From Hymenobacter lapidarius (GTDB lineage: Bacteria; Bacteroidota; Bacteroidia; Cytophagales; Hymenobacteraceae): 64,000 nt of DNA. The translations under genes were made by a program, and so were the position numbers. Location: NCBI RefSeq assembly GCF_001816145.1, contig NZ_MDZB01000089.1:1-64000 (forward strand), written 5' to 3'. This document shows, piece after piece, positions 42,010-50,208 of this stretch. Below the pieces are notes generated by a model. The model did no database searches. It was not told where the DNA came from and saw only the letters and a list, made by a program, of their open reading frames with translations. The stretch's first letter is position 1. Each line of letters opens with the position of its first letter.

Positions 42010-43122
42010 CTATGCTTGAGAATACTCTTCCCGAATGGCATCAAAGCGTTCAACTTCATCGGGATGAAGTGAGCGATGTAAATCGGTAATATGCATTCGT
42101 TCAAGCAAGGCTTTCAGAGAGATATAGTCATAGTCTTGCCAAGCCATTGGCTCGTGGCCAGGAGCAAGCCGGAAACCTTCTGAAGGGTCCAGAGGTGTTT
42201 TTAGCGCTTCGCAGATGGTCCAATACCACTTGCTATGATTGAACATGATGGGTTCAGCCGCTACTAATCCTTCAATGCCAGTATGCTCCGCTAAAGCGGC
42301 CACCCGTTGAGCTGCGGTTAAAGAGGAAAGTGTTGTTCCGCATAGACCTTCGAAAATGCGGTTGATTTCAGGCTGCCACCACCGGTTCCAACTCTGACTG
42401 AATGCCCCGGTGTAACGTGCGGCCCCAAACACTTCGTCACGCAACCGGGCCCAGCCGGCTCCCGTGCCAGTTTGCCCTAAGCGAGCTGCAAAAACCGACT
42501 CTTTGATAAGCTCATTTGCAGGCACTAGCAGTTCCCGTAGAATATATCGGGCATACTCATGGGTTGCAATTGGCACGGGACGGCCCGCAAATCGACTAAA
42601 CATACGCGGGTCGAGGAGCTGAGCATCGCAAGCTAACATCTCGTTCCACCTACCGGGCGCTTTATCGATGAGGCGGTAGCCTTCAACTAAAGCCATCAGC
42701 TTTTCAGAAATCTTCTGAGCCCGCTTCTCTACGTCCTCTTTAGGAAATTTATAGTCGAATAGGTCATGACTACTCAAATCAGCGTCATACATGCCAATCT
42801 TCCACTGTTGCGAACACAAGACGATGGGGAAATCCTTGATTTTCACCTCTTGGTCATACACCTTGGTGCGCAGAAATTGCGCTAGCGTCGTAGCCGTGTA
42901 CTCTGCTCGCTGGCCATTCGGCCGACGCTCTTGGTCAAGTCGTAAATCCAATAACAAGCCATCGAACTGACCGCTTTGGGAGATTAAATCTTCTACTTGG
43001 TTTGCGAACAAAGCCACGGGACGGTACTCTACAACCAGTTTGCCCGGAACAGACAATGCAGTAGCAATCTGGCCTACTTTCTCCTCTGGGTCATCGTCCA
43101 GGTACAAGTATCGGATGGACAT
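42010..43122 (-). CDS. Receiver-domain protein with unknown C-terminal domain
   Basis: A 370-residue protein. Residues 1-130 are a phospho-receiver domain with all key residues present: acidic pair D9-D11 (YLYLDDDPEE), phosphoacceptor D59 (GLLLDLRLD), S104 (IVLCSQ) and K125 (LFDYKFPK). The remaining 240 residues are not a DNA-binding output domain that I recognise; they contain WNEMLACDAQLLDPRMFSRF, ATHEYARYILRELLVPANEL and WYWTICEALKTPLDPSEGFR. It starts one base after the stop of the kinase-like gene, so kinase and receiver form a cognate pair. The C-terminus may be an effector activated by phosphorylation (inference). Confidence 0.85.
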   Translation of the reverse strand: MSIRYLYLDDDPEEKVGQIATALSVPGKLVVEYRPVALFANQVEDLISQSGQFDGLLLDLRLDQERRPNGQRAEYTATTLAQFLRTKVYDQEVKIKDFPIVLCSQQWKIGMYDADLSSHDLFDYKFPKEDVEKRAQKISEKLMALVEGYRLIDKAPGRWNEMLACDAQLLDPRMFSRFAGRPVPIATHEYARYILRELLVPANELIKESVFAARLGQTGTGAGWARLRDEVFGAARYTGAFSQSWNRWWQPEINRIFEGLCGTTLSSLTAAQRVAALAEHTGIEGLVAAEPIMFNHSKWYWTICEALKTPLDPSEGFRLAPGHEPMAWQDYDYISLKALLERMHITDLHRSLHPDEVERFDAIREEYSQA

Positions 43123-43123
43123 G

Positions 43124-45748
43124 TTATTTTTTAGGATTTAGAGGTATCTGAATGCGGAGCGTGGTACTAAAGCCGGGCGTGGACAAAGCCACGAAGATAG
43201 TGCCTCGGTAGCTCTCCACGATGTCTCGAACGATTTTAAGCCCTAACCCCATGCCGGTCAGTTCTTCACGAAAGGTGGCTTGCCGAGAGGCGGGTTGCGA
43301 CGTGGTAAAGAAGGCATCGAAAACCTGGTCTTGGTGCTCCACCGGGATGCCATTTCCATTGTCGGAAAATTCCACGTAAAGCAGGTTGCCCACCTTGCCG
43401 CACTTTACAAAAATCTTCCCAGCCACTTCCGCCTGGTGGATGGCTTTCTTGGCGTTTGAGTAGAAGTTAAATAAAATGGATGCCCATTCTGACCGGTGCA
43501 TGGGTACCGTGAATAAATCATAGCCCTCGAACACTGGAGCCAACACGGTAATGCCGGACTTCTCTGCGTCAGGAATGATGGTTGTGATGAATGGATTGAT
43601 AAGCTCCCGTAGTTCTAAGGGCTCTAGCTCGCGAGAGACATTGTCGGAGATGGTGCGCTCGAAATAAGAGCGATAGGTAGAAAACGCTTGTATGTTGCGG
43701 CTGAACCTGGCAAAAACAGTTGCGGCTTCTTCATTGCCTGTCAAGAGAAGGGTCAGGGCCTGAATGTCTAAGTTAAATGAGGTCACATACGTCTTGATTT
43801 CATGCACAAACTGGCCAATAACAAGCCCTAGGCCTGCCAGTACGCGAAGCTGATTGATTTCTTCAATAAGCTTTGTATTCTGCTGTTCCTGCTGGGTATT
43901 GGCACCGATGATGGCTTTGACGGCATTGGTGAACACATCCAGCGAAGAAACAGGGGGAGTTGGGCTTGCTATAGGTGGGGCAGTATTAGGTGAGGGCGAA
44001 TCAGGTGGTGGGTTGGCCGCGGCGCTATCCCGCCTCATTGTCTCTATGGCATCAAGTGCATCTTTTGCGGCGTCCTTGATGGTCTCTGTGGGTTTGGGCG
44101 GTGTTTTGCGTTTTTCACCCGCAGTGCCCTTTCGGTTTCGAGAAGCAGCCACCCGTAGAACGCCACCTATCAGCGTTCGGTAGGTGAAGTCGGAAAGCTC
44201 TTGAAACGCCAGATTTTCTACCAGTTTCTCACGGCTCGCCGTTTCGTCAAATTGACGTCCCTCGCTATCAACGAGTTCTACAAATCCTAAAAAGTTGTTG
44301 TTGCCGTGCGGCGGAATGACAACATTTCGCCGCACCGATGAATCTAGACCAGTCCAGTCGTCGTCTTGCTCGCCATAGGGTAGGACACGAAAACCGTTAC
44401 GGTAGATACGTACCCCTCCTTGTTCCTTCAATGTTTCCCGAACCGCCGTAATAGTGTTAGGCGCAAACAAGCCCGATTCAAAAATGAAATAATATGCTTT
44501 TAAGTGGATGTTCCGCAGGTGGTCGAAAGGTGTTTCAATCCCCCCATCTGCTTTAGTAAGCGCCTGCACTTCCTGAGCGATACCTAAAGATTGACTCTCG
44601 ACAGCCCAAAAGCCTACTCCTTTCTCATCAACGTAACCTTCAATGACTGCTAATGCTTGGTCAAAATAGGCCCGTTGTTCATTGATGATAAGATGCAGTT
44701 TGCCCTGCGCATCTTGTTGCTGAATATCAACCCTGAAACCAGGGTCGTTTTCGCTTTGAGTGAGCTGCGGTGATAGGGGGTAGGGTTGTAACAGTTCAGC
44801 TAGGTATCGGTAAGCACGTTTGATAGCAGTGTCAGACCACACCTCTCGCAGGCCTTCGATTATCAGCGCGGTTCCCTTGCCTTCCGCTCGTGCGGGAATA
44901 ATTTCAATCTTTGATTCTATCGCAAGCAGATTAGAATCGGTTACGAACTTGTCCCAATCAATTGTAACTTGAATGGCTTCCGTGGCTGTAGCAGTCTGGG
45001 TGACAATTGTTAGCTTGGCGCCTAGTCGTTGCGTTGCAAATCGGCCAATCCCTTTTTTACCAGCGCGGGTGCGCTTATATATCGGGGACTTTGGGTGGTG
45101 AATCTTATCTGTTGAAGAAAGGCGCATGAATCCGTTCACCAGCTGCTGCTGAGTCATCCCGTTCCCATTGTCGGTGACCGTGAGAGTACCCCCGATTTGG
45201 TTATTGTTTTTGAAGACTAGTGTGACGGTTGTAGCATCCGAATCATAGCCGTTCTTGACAAGTTCGGATAATGCTGTTTCCGCACGCCCCACCAATTCTT
45301 TGCCCAAACGATTGATGATACCAGCATCGACGCTAAAGCGAACAGTTGATTCGTCAAGACTAGCAAGTTCACTAGATAGGTTAATGATTTTGGAATGGTC
45401 TAGCTTTTCTTCTTGCAGAGCGGCCCTTATAGACCCTTTGATGATTTGCACCCTGCCAAGAGTAGCCTTCTCCCACTTTGTGACGGCTACATCTGACCGT
45501 TGTGGCCCAACTCTTACTTCCTTAATATACCAGTTGTAGGTGCTTAGCGCTAATGAGTTTGCTGAGCCTTGCCCTTCCTCGTTTTCGCCAACAATAACTT
45601 GCCGTTCCGCTGGCCACTCATGAATCTCGCTTAGGCCGGCAAGCATTTCCTCCAATTCAGCTTGATTAGTCGGTTTTAACCCCTGGATTTCAATAAACCA
45701 TTGATTGGCAACAGAAACGCGCCGATGTGTATAGGTTAGTGAGTCCAT
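43124..45748 (-). CDS. Dual-GHKL protein: Hsp90/MORC-like ATPase plus histidine kinase
   Basis: An 874-residue protein (885 if started at 45781). An N-terminal GHKL ATPase of the Hsp90/MORC type spans about residues 140-400: ETALSELVKNGYDSDATTVT (N box), LTVTDNGNGMTQQQLVNGFM (G1) and AGKKGIGRFATQRLGAKLTI (G2). A Pro-rich linker at about 590-620 follows. The C-terminal 250 residues are a histidine kinase: IGQFVHEIKTYVTSFNLDIQ (phosphoacceptor His), ASILFNFYSNAKKAIHQAEV (N box), VEFSDNGNGIPVEHQDQVFD (G1) and TGMGLGLKIVRDIVESYRGT (G2). No membrane segment, so it senses a cytoplasmic cue. A TACCTTGG box at 45785-45778 favours the start at 45748. It heads the four-gene operon. Confidence 0.87.
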   Translation of the reverse strand: MDSLTYTHRRVSVANQWFIEIQGLKPTNQAELEEMLAGLSEIHEWPAERQVIVGENEEGQGSANSLALSTYNWYIKEVRVGPQRSDVAVTKWEKATLGRVQIIKGSIRAALQEEKLDHSKIINLSSELASLDESTVRFSVDAGIINRLGKELVGRAETALSELVKNGYDSDATTVTLVFKNNNQIGGTLTVTDNGNGMTQQQLVNGFMRLSSTDKIHHPKSPIYKRTRAGKKGIGRFATQRLGAKLTIVTQTATATEAIQVTIDWDKFVTDSNLLAIESKIEIIPARAEGKGTALIIEGLREVWSDTAIKRAYRYLAELLQPYPLSPQLTQSENDPGFRVDIQQQDAQGKLHLIINEQRAYFDQALAVIEGYVDEKGVGFWAVESQSLGIAQEVQALTKADGGIETPFDHLRNIHLKAYYFIFESGLFAPNTITAVRETLKEQGGVRIYRNGFRVLPYGEQDDDWTGLDSSVRRNVVIPPHGNNNFLGFVELVDSEGRQFDETASREKLVENLAFQELSDFTYRTLIGGVLRVAASRNRKGTAGEKRKTPPKPTETIKDAAKDALDAIETMRRDSAAANPPPDSPSPNTAPPIASPTPPVSSLDVFTNAVKAIIGANTQQEQQNTKLIEEINQLRVLAGLGLVIGQFVHEIKTYVTSFNLDIQALTLLLTGNEEAATVFARFSRNIQAFSTYRSYFERTISDNVSRELEPLELRELINPFITTIIPDAEKSGITVLAPVFEGYDLFTVPMHRSEWASILFNFYSNAKKAIHQAEVAGKIFVKCGKVGNLLYVEFSDNGNGIPVEHQDQVFDAFFTTSQPASRQATFREELTGMGLGLKIVRDIVESYRGTIFVALSTPGFSTTLRIQIPLNPKK

Positions 45749-45898
45749 GGAGAATGTTAGGTGGGAGCTACGGGACTCCAAGGTAGATGTAATGGGGTGG
45801 AGCTTACTCTTCCAGCACCAATATTCATATTTGGCGCGTGTCAGCCATTGGAACTAAACAAGTAACTTACTTCCTACTAGGGGCGCAGCGCACAGTAG

Positions 45899-46951
45899 TT
45901 ATAATCCCAATGCTTGCGCCGCATTATAGGAAACTACGTTGTTGAGCTGTGTGTAGCGCTCAATCATGGCGTCTGTTTTCTGCTTGGTCTGGTTTTTAAT
46001 GGCCTTGTGGGACTGCCCGTTGAGCACGGCCACCGTCACGAAGGACACGCGTAGCGAGTGGGCCGAGTAAGCCGGGCCGAGGCGCTTTTGCACCAGCTTG
46101 TTGATGGAAATATCGGAAAGCCGCTTGTCCGACGGAGCCGCCATCTGCCCAGGGGCGGCCCGCGGAATCTTTACGAACAGCGGCCCCGTGGTCCAGCCCA
46201 GCAGATTCAGCCAGGTCCGTAGGCAGCGCACGGGGCAGAAGTCCGCGTTGGGCGCGTAGAAAATGGCTTTGTCCTCAACCGCCCCGTACTGGTTAGTTTT
46301 GCTTTTGGCCAGGTGCACGAGCAAGGCCCGTTCGGTGAATTCCAGCTGTTCGATGTTCAGGTCCACCAGCTCCGACCGGCGGAAGGCCCCCGAGAAGCCG
46401 AGCAGCAGAAGGGCCCGGTCCCGCAGGCCGGCCGATGTTTCCAGGTCGATGCGGAGAATAGCCTGTTTCAACTCCTCGACCGTGAATGCCTGCGCCTGGT
46501 CTTGTCGCTTGCCCAGCGTGCGGGCAATGCCTTCCATAACGATGTTCAAGGCATCCAAGGTCGCCGGCAGCCGGTGGCCGGCAAGCTGATGGGCTTTACG
46601 GATGGCCGCTAAGTGACGCTTGATGGTGGCCAGCGAATGCGGCCGGGTGAGCGGTTGTTGGCCCTTCTTTTTTTCCCGACCGTCCCCCAGCGTTGGTTCG
46701 GGTTTCTCGGTGGCCAGGAAGGCCACGTACTCGGTCAGCGTCTCCACGTCGGCCGGCAACGCCACGAAGCCGTGGTGCTCGCAAAAGGCCCCGTAACTTT
46801 TCAGGTCGGACGTGTAGGCCCGTTCGGTATTCGCGGCACCCTGCAAGCCGGTTTCGAGAAAGCCCGCGACTTTGGCGGAAGCACGGGCCAGCTGCGTGCT
46901 GACCGTGGGGGTGGCGTTGGACGCCGGAACGATGGAAAGGTCTTCGCTCAT
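45899..46951 (-). CDS. Tyrosine recombinase/integrase
   Basis: A 350-residue phage-integrase-family protein. The N-terminal SAM-like core-binding domain is at about residues 20-135 (NTERAYTSDLKSYGAFCEHH, ATIKRHLAAIRKAHQLAGHR). The catalytic domain shows LGFSGAFRRSELVDLNIEQL with the first Arg, LAKSKTNQYG with the Lys, AYSAHSLRVSFVTVAVLNG with HxxR, and DAMIERYTQLNNVVS with the nucleophilic Tyr. The ATG at 46951 is preferred; an extension to 47017 runs into an upstream palindrome. It borders the defence island and lies 124 bases from a perfect 10-7-10 inverted repeat that resembles a recombination core site. Likely roles are island integration or plasmid dimer resolution. Confidence 0.9.
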   Translation of the reverse strand: MSEDLSIVPASNATPTVSTQLARASAKVAGFLETGLQGAANTERAYTSDLKSYGAFCEHHGFVALPADVETLTEYVAFLATEKPEPTLGDGREKKKGQQPLTRPHSLATIKRHLAAIRKAHQLAGHRLPATLDALNIVMEGIARTLGKRQDQAQAFTVEELKQAILRIDLETSAGLRDRALLLLGFSGAFRRSELVDLNIEQLEFTERALLVHLAKSKTNQYGAVEDKAIFYAPNADFCPVRCLRTWLNLLGWTTGPLFVKIPRAAPGQMAAPSDKRLSDISINKLVQKRLGPAYSAHSLRVSFVTVAVLNGQSHKAIKNQTKQKTDAMIERYTQLNNVVSYNAAQALGL

Positions 46952-47015
46952 GGCGTGCGTGCCGGGGGCCGTTGGGAGGACTGGATTCGGTGGGGCGACC
47001 GGACCGGTTCGGTAC

Positions 47016-47030
47016 ACCTATATAATAGGT
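47016..47030. promoter_or_regulatory. ACCTAT-ATA-ATAGGT inverted repeat upstream of the recombinase gene
   Basis: Six-base arms around ATA, 65-79 bases upstream of the recombinase start. Could be an operator or overlap the promoter; TATTATATAGG on the minus strand is AT-rich enough for a -7 region. Confidence 0.4.
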
Positions 47031-47074
47031 AGCAAAAACGGTCGAAAAGCCCCCGTTTTGGCTGCCAAAGATAA

Positions 47075-47101
47075 GTTATGATAAGTAAACATTATCATAA
47101 C
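47075..47101. other. Candidate tyrosine-recombinase core site (perfect 10-7-10 inverted repeat)
   Basis: GTTATGATAA (47075-47084) and TTATCATAAC (47092-47101) are perfect inverted repeats separated by GTAAACA. Arms of about 10 bp around a 7-bp spacer are the standard layout of tyrosine-recombinase crossover sites. It lies just upstream of the recombinase gene. A second copy was not seen in the window. Confidence 0.55.
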
Positions 47102-47352
47102 CTATAAAATGGACCTATCCAAAGTGAGAACAAATATGAACCACTCTCCAAAAAATGGACAGTTTAGCGGGGAGCAGTACATTTACAAGAAACAGATAAT
47201 CCACTTGGTAGAATCTTCCAGTTGTTAGAAACTTTTTCCCAGTGTCAGAGCAAAAGACGGATTAAACAAAAAACTATATACCTTTTTGCCTTATCGTTAC
47301 TACCTTTAGGTTAGGGTCAAGCAATTAAATTTCCTTAAGAAATCCCTGATTT

Positions 47353-47865
47353 ATGAAAAAACATTTTCTATTAATTTGCAATTTGACGGCGGCACTTTTT
47401 TTGGCCCAATGTTCGGGCAAAAAAGATGCTCCTTCGCCCGCTATTCCTGCTAATACAGCGTCCGTGGTGGTCGACGGCCAGAACTTGGCCGCCAACGTAA
47501 GTGCCTCAACCGTTACGCTTAATACTCGAAATAACGAAGTCTTGGTTACTTTGAACAGCAGCGGCGGCAGCCGCGTGGTGATCCGGCTCCTCGAGTTTAA
47601 GAAAGCGCCAGCTCGCTTTGTGATTACCGATGCAAACTCACCCAGTGGCCCGTATTACACGGAGGCAGCTAATGGACGGTTCTTGTATTTCGACCCCCGC
47701 GCCTGCAGTTCCAATAACCGGACGGTGGAGATTAGTGCCTTTAATGCCAGCCAGCATACCATCAGCGGTACGTTCAGCGGCACCGTATGCGGTACTGGGA
47801 GCAATACCCGCGCAGTGCAATTGACCAACGGCCAATTCAACCTGCCCTATGCGGAGGTGCAGTGA
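47353..47865 (+). CDS. Secreted lipoprotein, DUF6252-like, first of two tandem paralogues
   Basis: A 170-residue protein with lipoprotein signal (LICNLTAALFLAQCSGK, lipobox LAQC). The mature domain, VVVDGQNLAANVSASTVTLN, VIRLLEFKKAPARFVITDAN, YYTEAANGRFLYFDP and ISGTFSGTVCG, is a small beta-rich fold resembling the Bacteroidota DUF6252 type; two cysteines (in PRACSS and TVCGTG) probably form a disulfide. The neighbour at 48009 has the same domain with a different signal. No function is known to me. It faces away from the recombinase gene. The ATG at 47353 directly opens the signal peptide; the leader is AT-rich, without a clear Shine-Dalgarno sequence. Confidence 0.75.
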   Translation: MKKHFLLICNLTAALFLAQCSGKKDAPSPAIPANTASVVVDGQNLAANVSASTVTLNTRNNEVLVTLNSSGGSRVVIRLLEFKKAPARFVITDANSPSGPYYTEAANGRFLYFDPRACSSNNRTVEISAFNASQHTISGTFSGTVCGTGSNTRAVQLTNGQFNLPYAEVQ

Positions 47866-48008
47866 TGCTGCGATGCCCTTTGCACACGCCCATGCCAGCC
47901 ATTTACCCGTTGTGAGCTACCATCAACAGTTCAGCATAATTAAGCTAGCGCGATTACGTCAGATGTCCCCGTTGTTTTATCGAATAGGCACTTTTACTTT
48001 TTCTACCC

Positions 48009-48515
48009 ATGGGAATTAACTACTTTGCTGCCAGCCTCTGCGCCCTGGCACTGGGGCAAGCTGTCAGCCTTTCTAGTTTCGCGCAAAAAACGCAGCCGGC
48101 TAACACCGCTGCAGTGCGGGTAAACGGCCAAGTCTTTGCGGTTGTGCCAGCGGCCTCATCGGCTGTTCTGGACCGCAAAACCAATGAGTTGCTTGTCACT
48201 CTCAATGCCGCCAACGGGGCCCGCGTGGTGGTGCGATTGGCCGAATTCCGGCGCCGACCCGAACGATTTGTTGTGACGGATCCGCGCTCCTTCAGCGGCG
48301 TTTACTACACGGCTGTTACCGACGGGCGGGCGCAGTATTTTGACTTTCGCAATTGTGCGAACCCGAATCGTATGATTGATGTCATAGGCTTTGATAGCGT
48401 CAGGCATACTGTCAGCGGTACGTTTAGCGGCACTGCCTGCGGCTCGGGTAGCAATCGTAACCGCGCCATACCGGTCACGAGTGGAACGTTCAACCTCCAC
48501 TATTCAAGCCGGTGA
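48009..48515 (+). CDS. Secreted protein, DUF6252-like, second tandem paralogue
   Basis: A 168-residue protein with a Sec signal (FAASLCALALGQAVSLSSFA, cleavage before QKTQP) instead of a lipobox, so it should be released or periplasmic while its paralogue is membrane-anchored. The mature part aligns throughout with the protein at 47353: NTAAVRVNGQVFAVVPAASS, RVVVRLAEFRRRPERFVVTD, YYTAVTDGRAQYFDFRNCAN and HTVSGTFSGTACGSGSN, with both cysteines conserved. A TTG (about 47971) and TACTTTTT (about 47994) about 20 bases apart fit a -33/-7 promoter placed so close that the transcript would have almost no leader. The gene is 143 bases downstream of its paralogue. Confidence 0.75.
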   Translation: MGINYFAASLCALALGQAVSLSSFAQKTQPANTAAVRVNGQVFAVVPAASSAVLDRKTNELLVTLNAANGARVVVRLAEFRRRPERFVVTDPRSFSGVYYTAVTDGRAQYFDFRNCANPNRMIDVIGFDSVRHTVSGTFSGTACGSGSNRNRAIPVTSGTFNLHYSSR

Positions 48516-48940
48516 GCACTGTTTCACCGGTCTGTATGGATGATTTAACTACGTTGAATCGTTTTTATTCTGCTTCGGTTAAGTAGCAGCTGGTTTCGCT
48601 ATAAGTGGCCTTGATTAAAAGTTTGGTACAGAGGTTAAACGACGGGCTTGAAGTCGGCTTCAGCTTGACCATGAATAATACCCCTACATCCAATCAGCGG
48701 GCTTTTACATGGTTTCCCGGAGAAGTTGAACTCGCCCTAAAGATTGCGCGATAGCCAACTCTCCAGCGAGCCGTCACCTCGTTCATCCCGGATTGACTGG
48801 TCGTCGTTGGCCCTGCTGTAGGCAGCATCGCTGAGTGGGCCAAACAGGTCAACAAGGTGGGGCCAGCAGGCTACGCAAGTGGTTCCACTTTTAGCCCCTT
48901 TTCTACCTGCGTGACAGCCACCGATTGACAGGGTCAAGGT

Positions 48941-49946
48941 TGAGGTGGTCTAGTTAGGCTGGACAGAACAGGGTGGTATCTTTCCTTCGTCATGAAAGAC
49001 ACGCCGAAACCCGACAAATGTCGCAAGTACAACGCGGCCTTCCGCGCCGAAGTCCTGCGCCTGGCCGAGCAAAGCCGCTCGACCTAAGCCGCCGCGCGGG
49101 CGCTGAACATCGACCCGAAACGCATTTACTAGTGGCAAAAAGCCGCCCAGACGCCGGCAGCGGCCGCGTTGGGGCCGCTGCGCGTCTGGGCGAGGCCTTT
49201 GGCGTCCACCAACGCCGTTACGGCAACCGCCGGCTGCGGGTGGCCTTGCGCGAACAAGGCCACCGGGTGGGCCGCCAGCGCCTGCGCGCGGCCATGCAGC
49301 GGCGGAGCCTGCGTGACTTGCAACCCAAAGCGTATGCCCCGCGCACGACCGACTCCGCCCACGGCTTGCGTTGCGCCCCCAACCGGCTGCTGGACCAGCC
49401 CAAGCCGACCCAGGCCAACCGCGTGTGGGTCTCGGACATCACGTACTTGCCGCTCGCCGACGGCACTTGGGCTTACTTATGCGCTTTTCAGGACGTGGCC
49501 AGCAAGCACGTGGTGGGCTGGCACGCGGCCGCCACCATGCCCGAGGAGCTGGTCACCACGGCCTTGCAGCGGGGCTTTCTCTCCTAACCGCCCACGCCCG
49601 GGCTGCTCGTGCACTCCGACCGCGGCGGGCAGTACTGCGGCAACGCCTACCGCGCCCCTTTTGCACAAACACGAGGCCGTGCGCTCGCAGAGCCGCCGCG
49701 GCGAGTGCTACGACAACGCCCAGGCGGAAAGCCTCTGGTCCCGGCTCAAAACGGAAGTGCTCGAAGGGCGCGAGTGGCCCGTTTTTGCCGACCTGGCCGA
49801 CGCCCAGACCAGCGTTGCCGATTATTTCGACTACTACAATTGCGACCGGCTGCATTCCAGTATTGGCTATCATACACCCTATCACACTCACCAACAGCTT
49901 CTTCAAACCACTGCCCTAAACTGTCCAGCCTAATCAGACCACCTCA
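48941..49946 (+). mobile_element. IS3-family insertion sequence, transposase genes broken
   Basis: Terminal inverted repeats TGAGGTGGTCTAGTTAGGCT (48941) and AGCCTAATCAGACCACCTCA (ending 49946). Length 1006 bp. A closely related left end is at 22532. Both transposase frames carry stops or shifts. Confidence 0.85.
48992..49933 (+). pseudogene. IS3-family transposase OrfA/OrfB, inactivated
   Basis: OrfA begins at 48992 (MKDTPKPDKCRKYNAAFRAE, then VLRLAEQSRS) but contains an in-frame TAA at about 49085 and a TAG at about 49130. OrfB is recognisable as VHQRRYGNRRLRVALREQGH, TQANRVWVSDITYLPLADGT (first catalytic Asp), then HSDRGGQYC with the second Asp after an in-frame TAA at about 49585. Another shift near 49660 leads into RRGECYDNAQAESLWSRLKT with the catalytic Glu and the terminal YYNCDRLHSSIGY. 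Two substitution-type stops in OrfA argue for true decay here, not only for sequencing indels. Confidence 0.85.
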
Positions 49947-50120
49947 TTTTAATCTTTGTACCAAACTTTTAACCAAGGCCATAAGTAAGGCTGATGCCGT
50001 TAGATGCATGGCAAAAATATTGAGTGTTAGCGTAGCTACTGGGTAACAACTCGCAACCATTGACCCGGAATTTTTTCAAGTGCTTATGTTTCGCTCGGAG
50101 GTGTTAATTCTTCACCACAA

Positions 50121-50160
50121 GTTAAAAAGGCTCTTACCTCAAGGTAAGAGCCTTTTTAAC
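50121..50160. terminator. Perfect 18-bp hairpin terminator
   Basis: GTTAAAAAGGCTCTTACC and GGTAAGAGCCTTTTTAAC pair perfectly around TCAA, with A/T tracts inside the stem on both sides, a standard bidirectional terminator. Before the IS5-family insertion it lay about 50 bases after the RHS operon stop. Confidence 0.85.
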
Positions 50161-50208
50161 TTACAACTTTGGGTGTTGTTAAAAGATGTCGTTCAATAAA
50201 CTTGCTTA

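Larger units (their letters stand above)
48601..49985. mobile_element. Older IS or MITE-like element, interrupted by an IS3-family insertion
   Basis: Inverted repeats of about 36 bases bound it: ATAAGTGGCCTTGATTAAAA at 48601 and the complement ending ACCAAGGCCATAAGT at 49985. The interior left of the IS3 (48641-48940) has no recognised gene; a 66-codon minus-strand frame at 48737-48937 is of unknown worth. A solo copy of the end lies at 31704. Confidence 0.6.

Noticed and set aside
48737-48937. 66-codon minus-strand frame inside the outer element
   Set aside because: No recognised domain or start context; could be a transposase scrap but cannot be supported.
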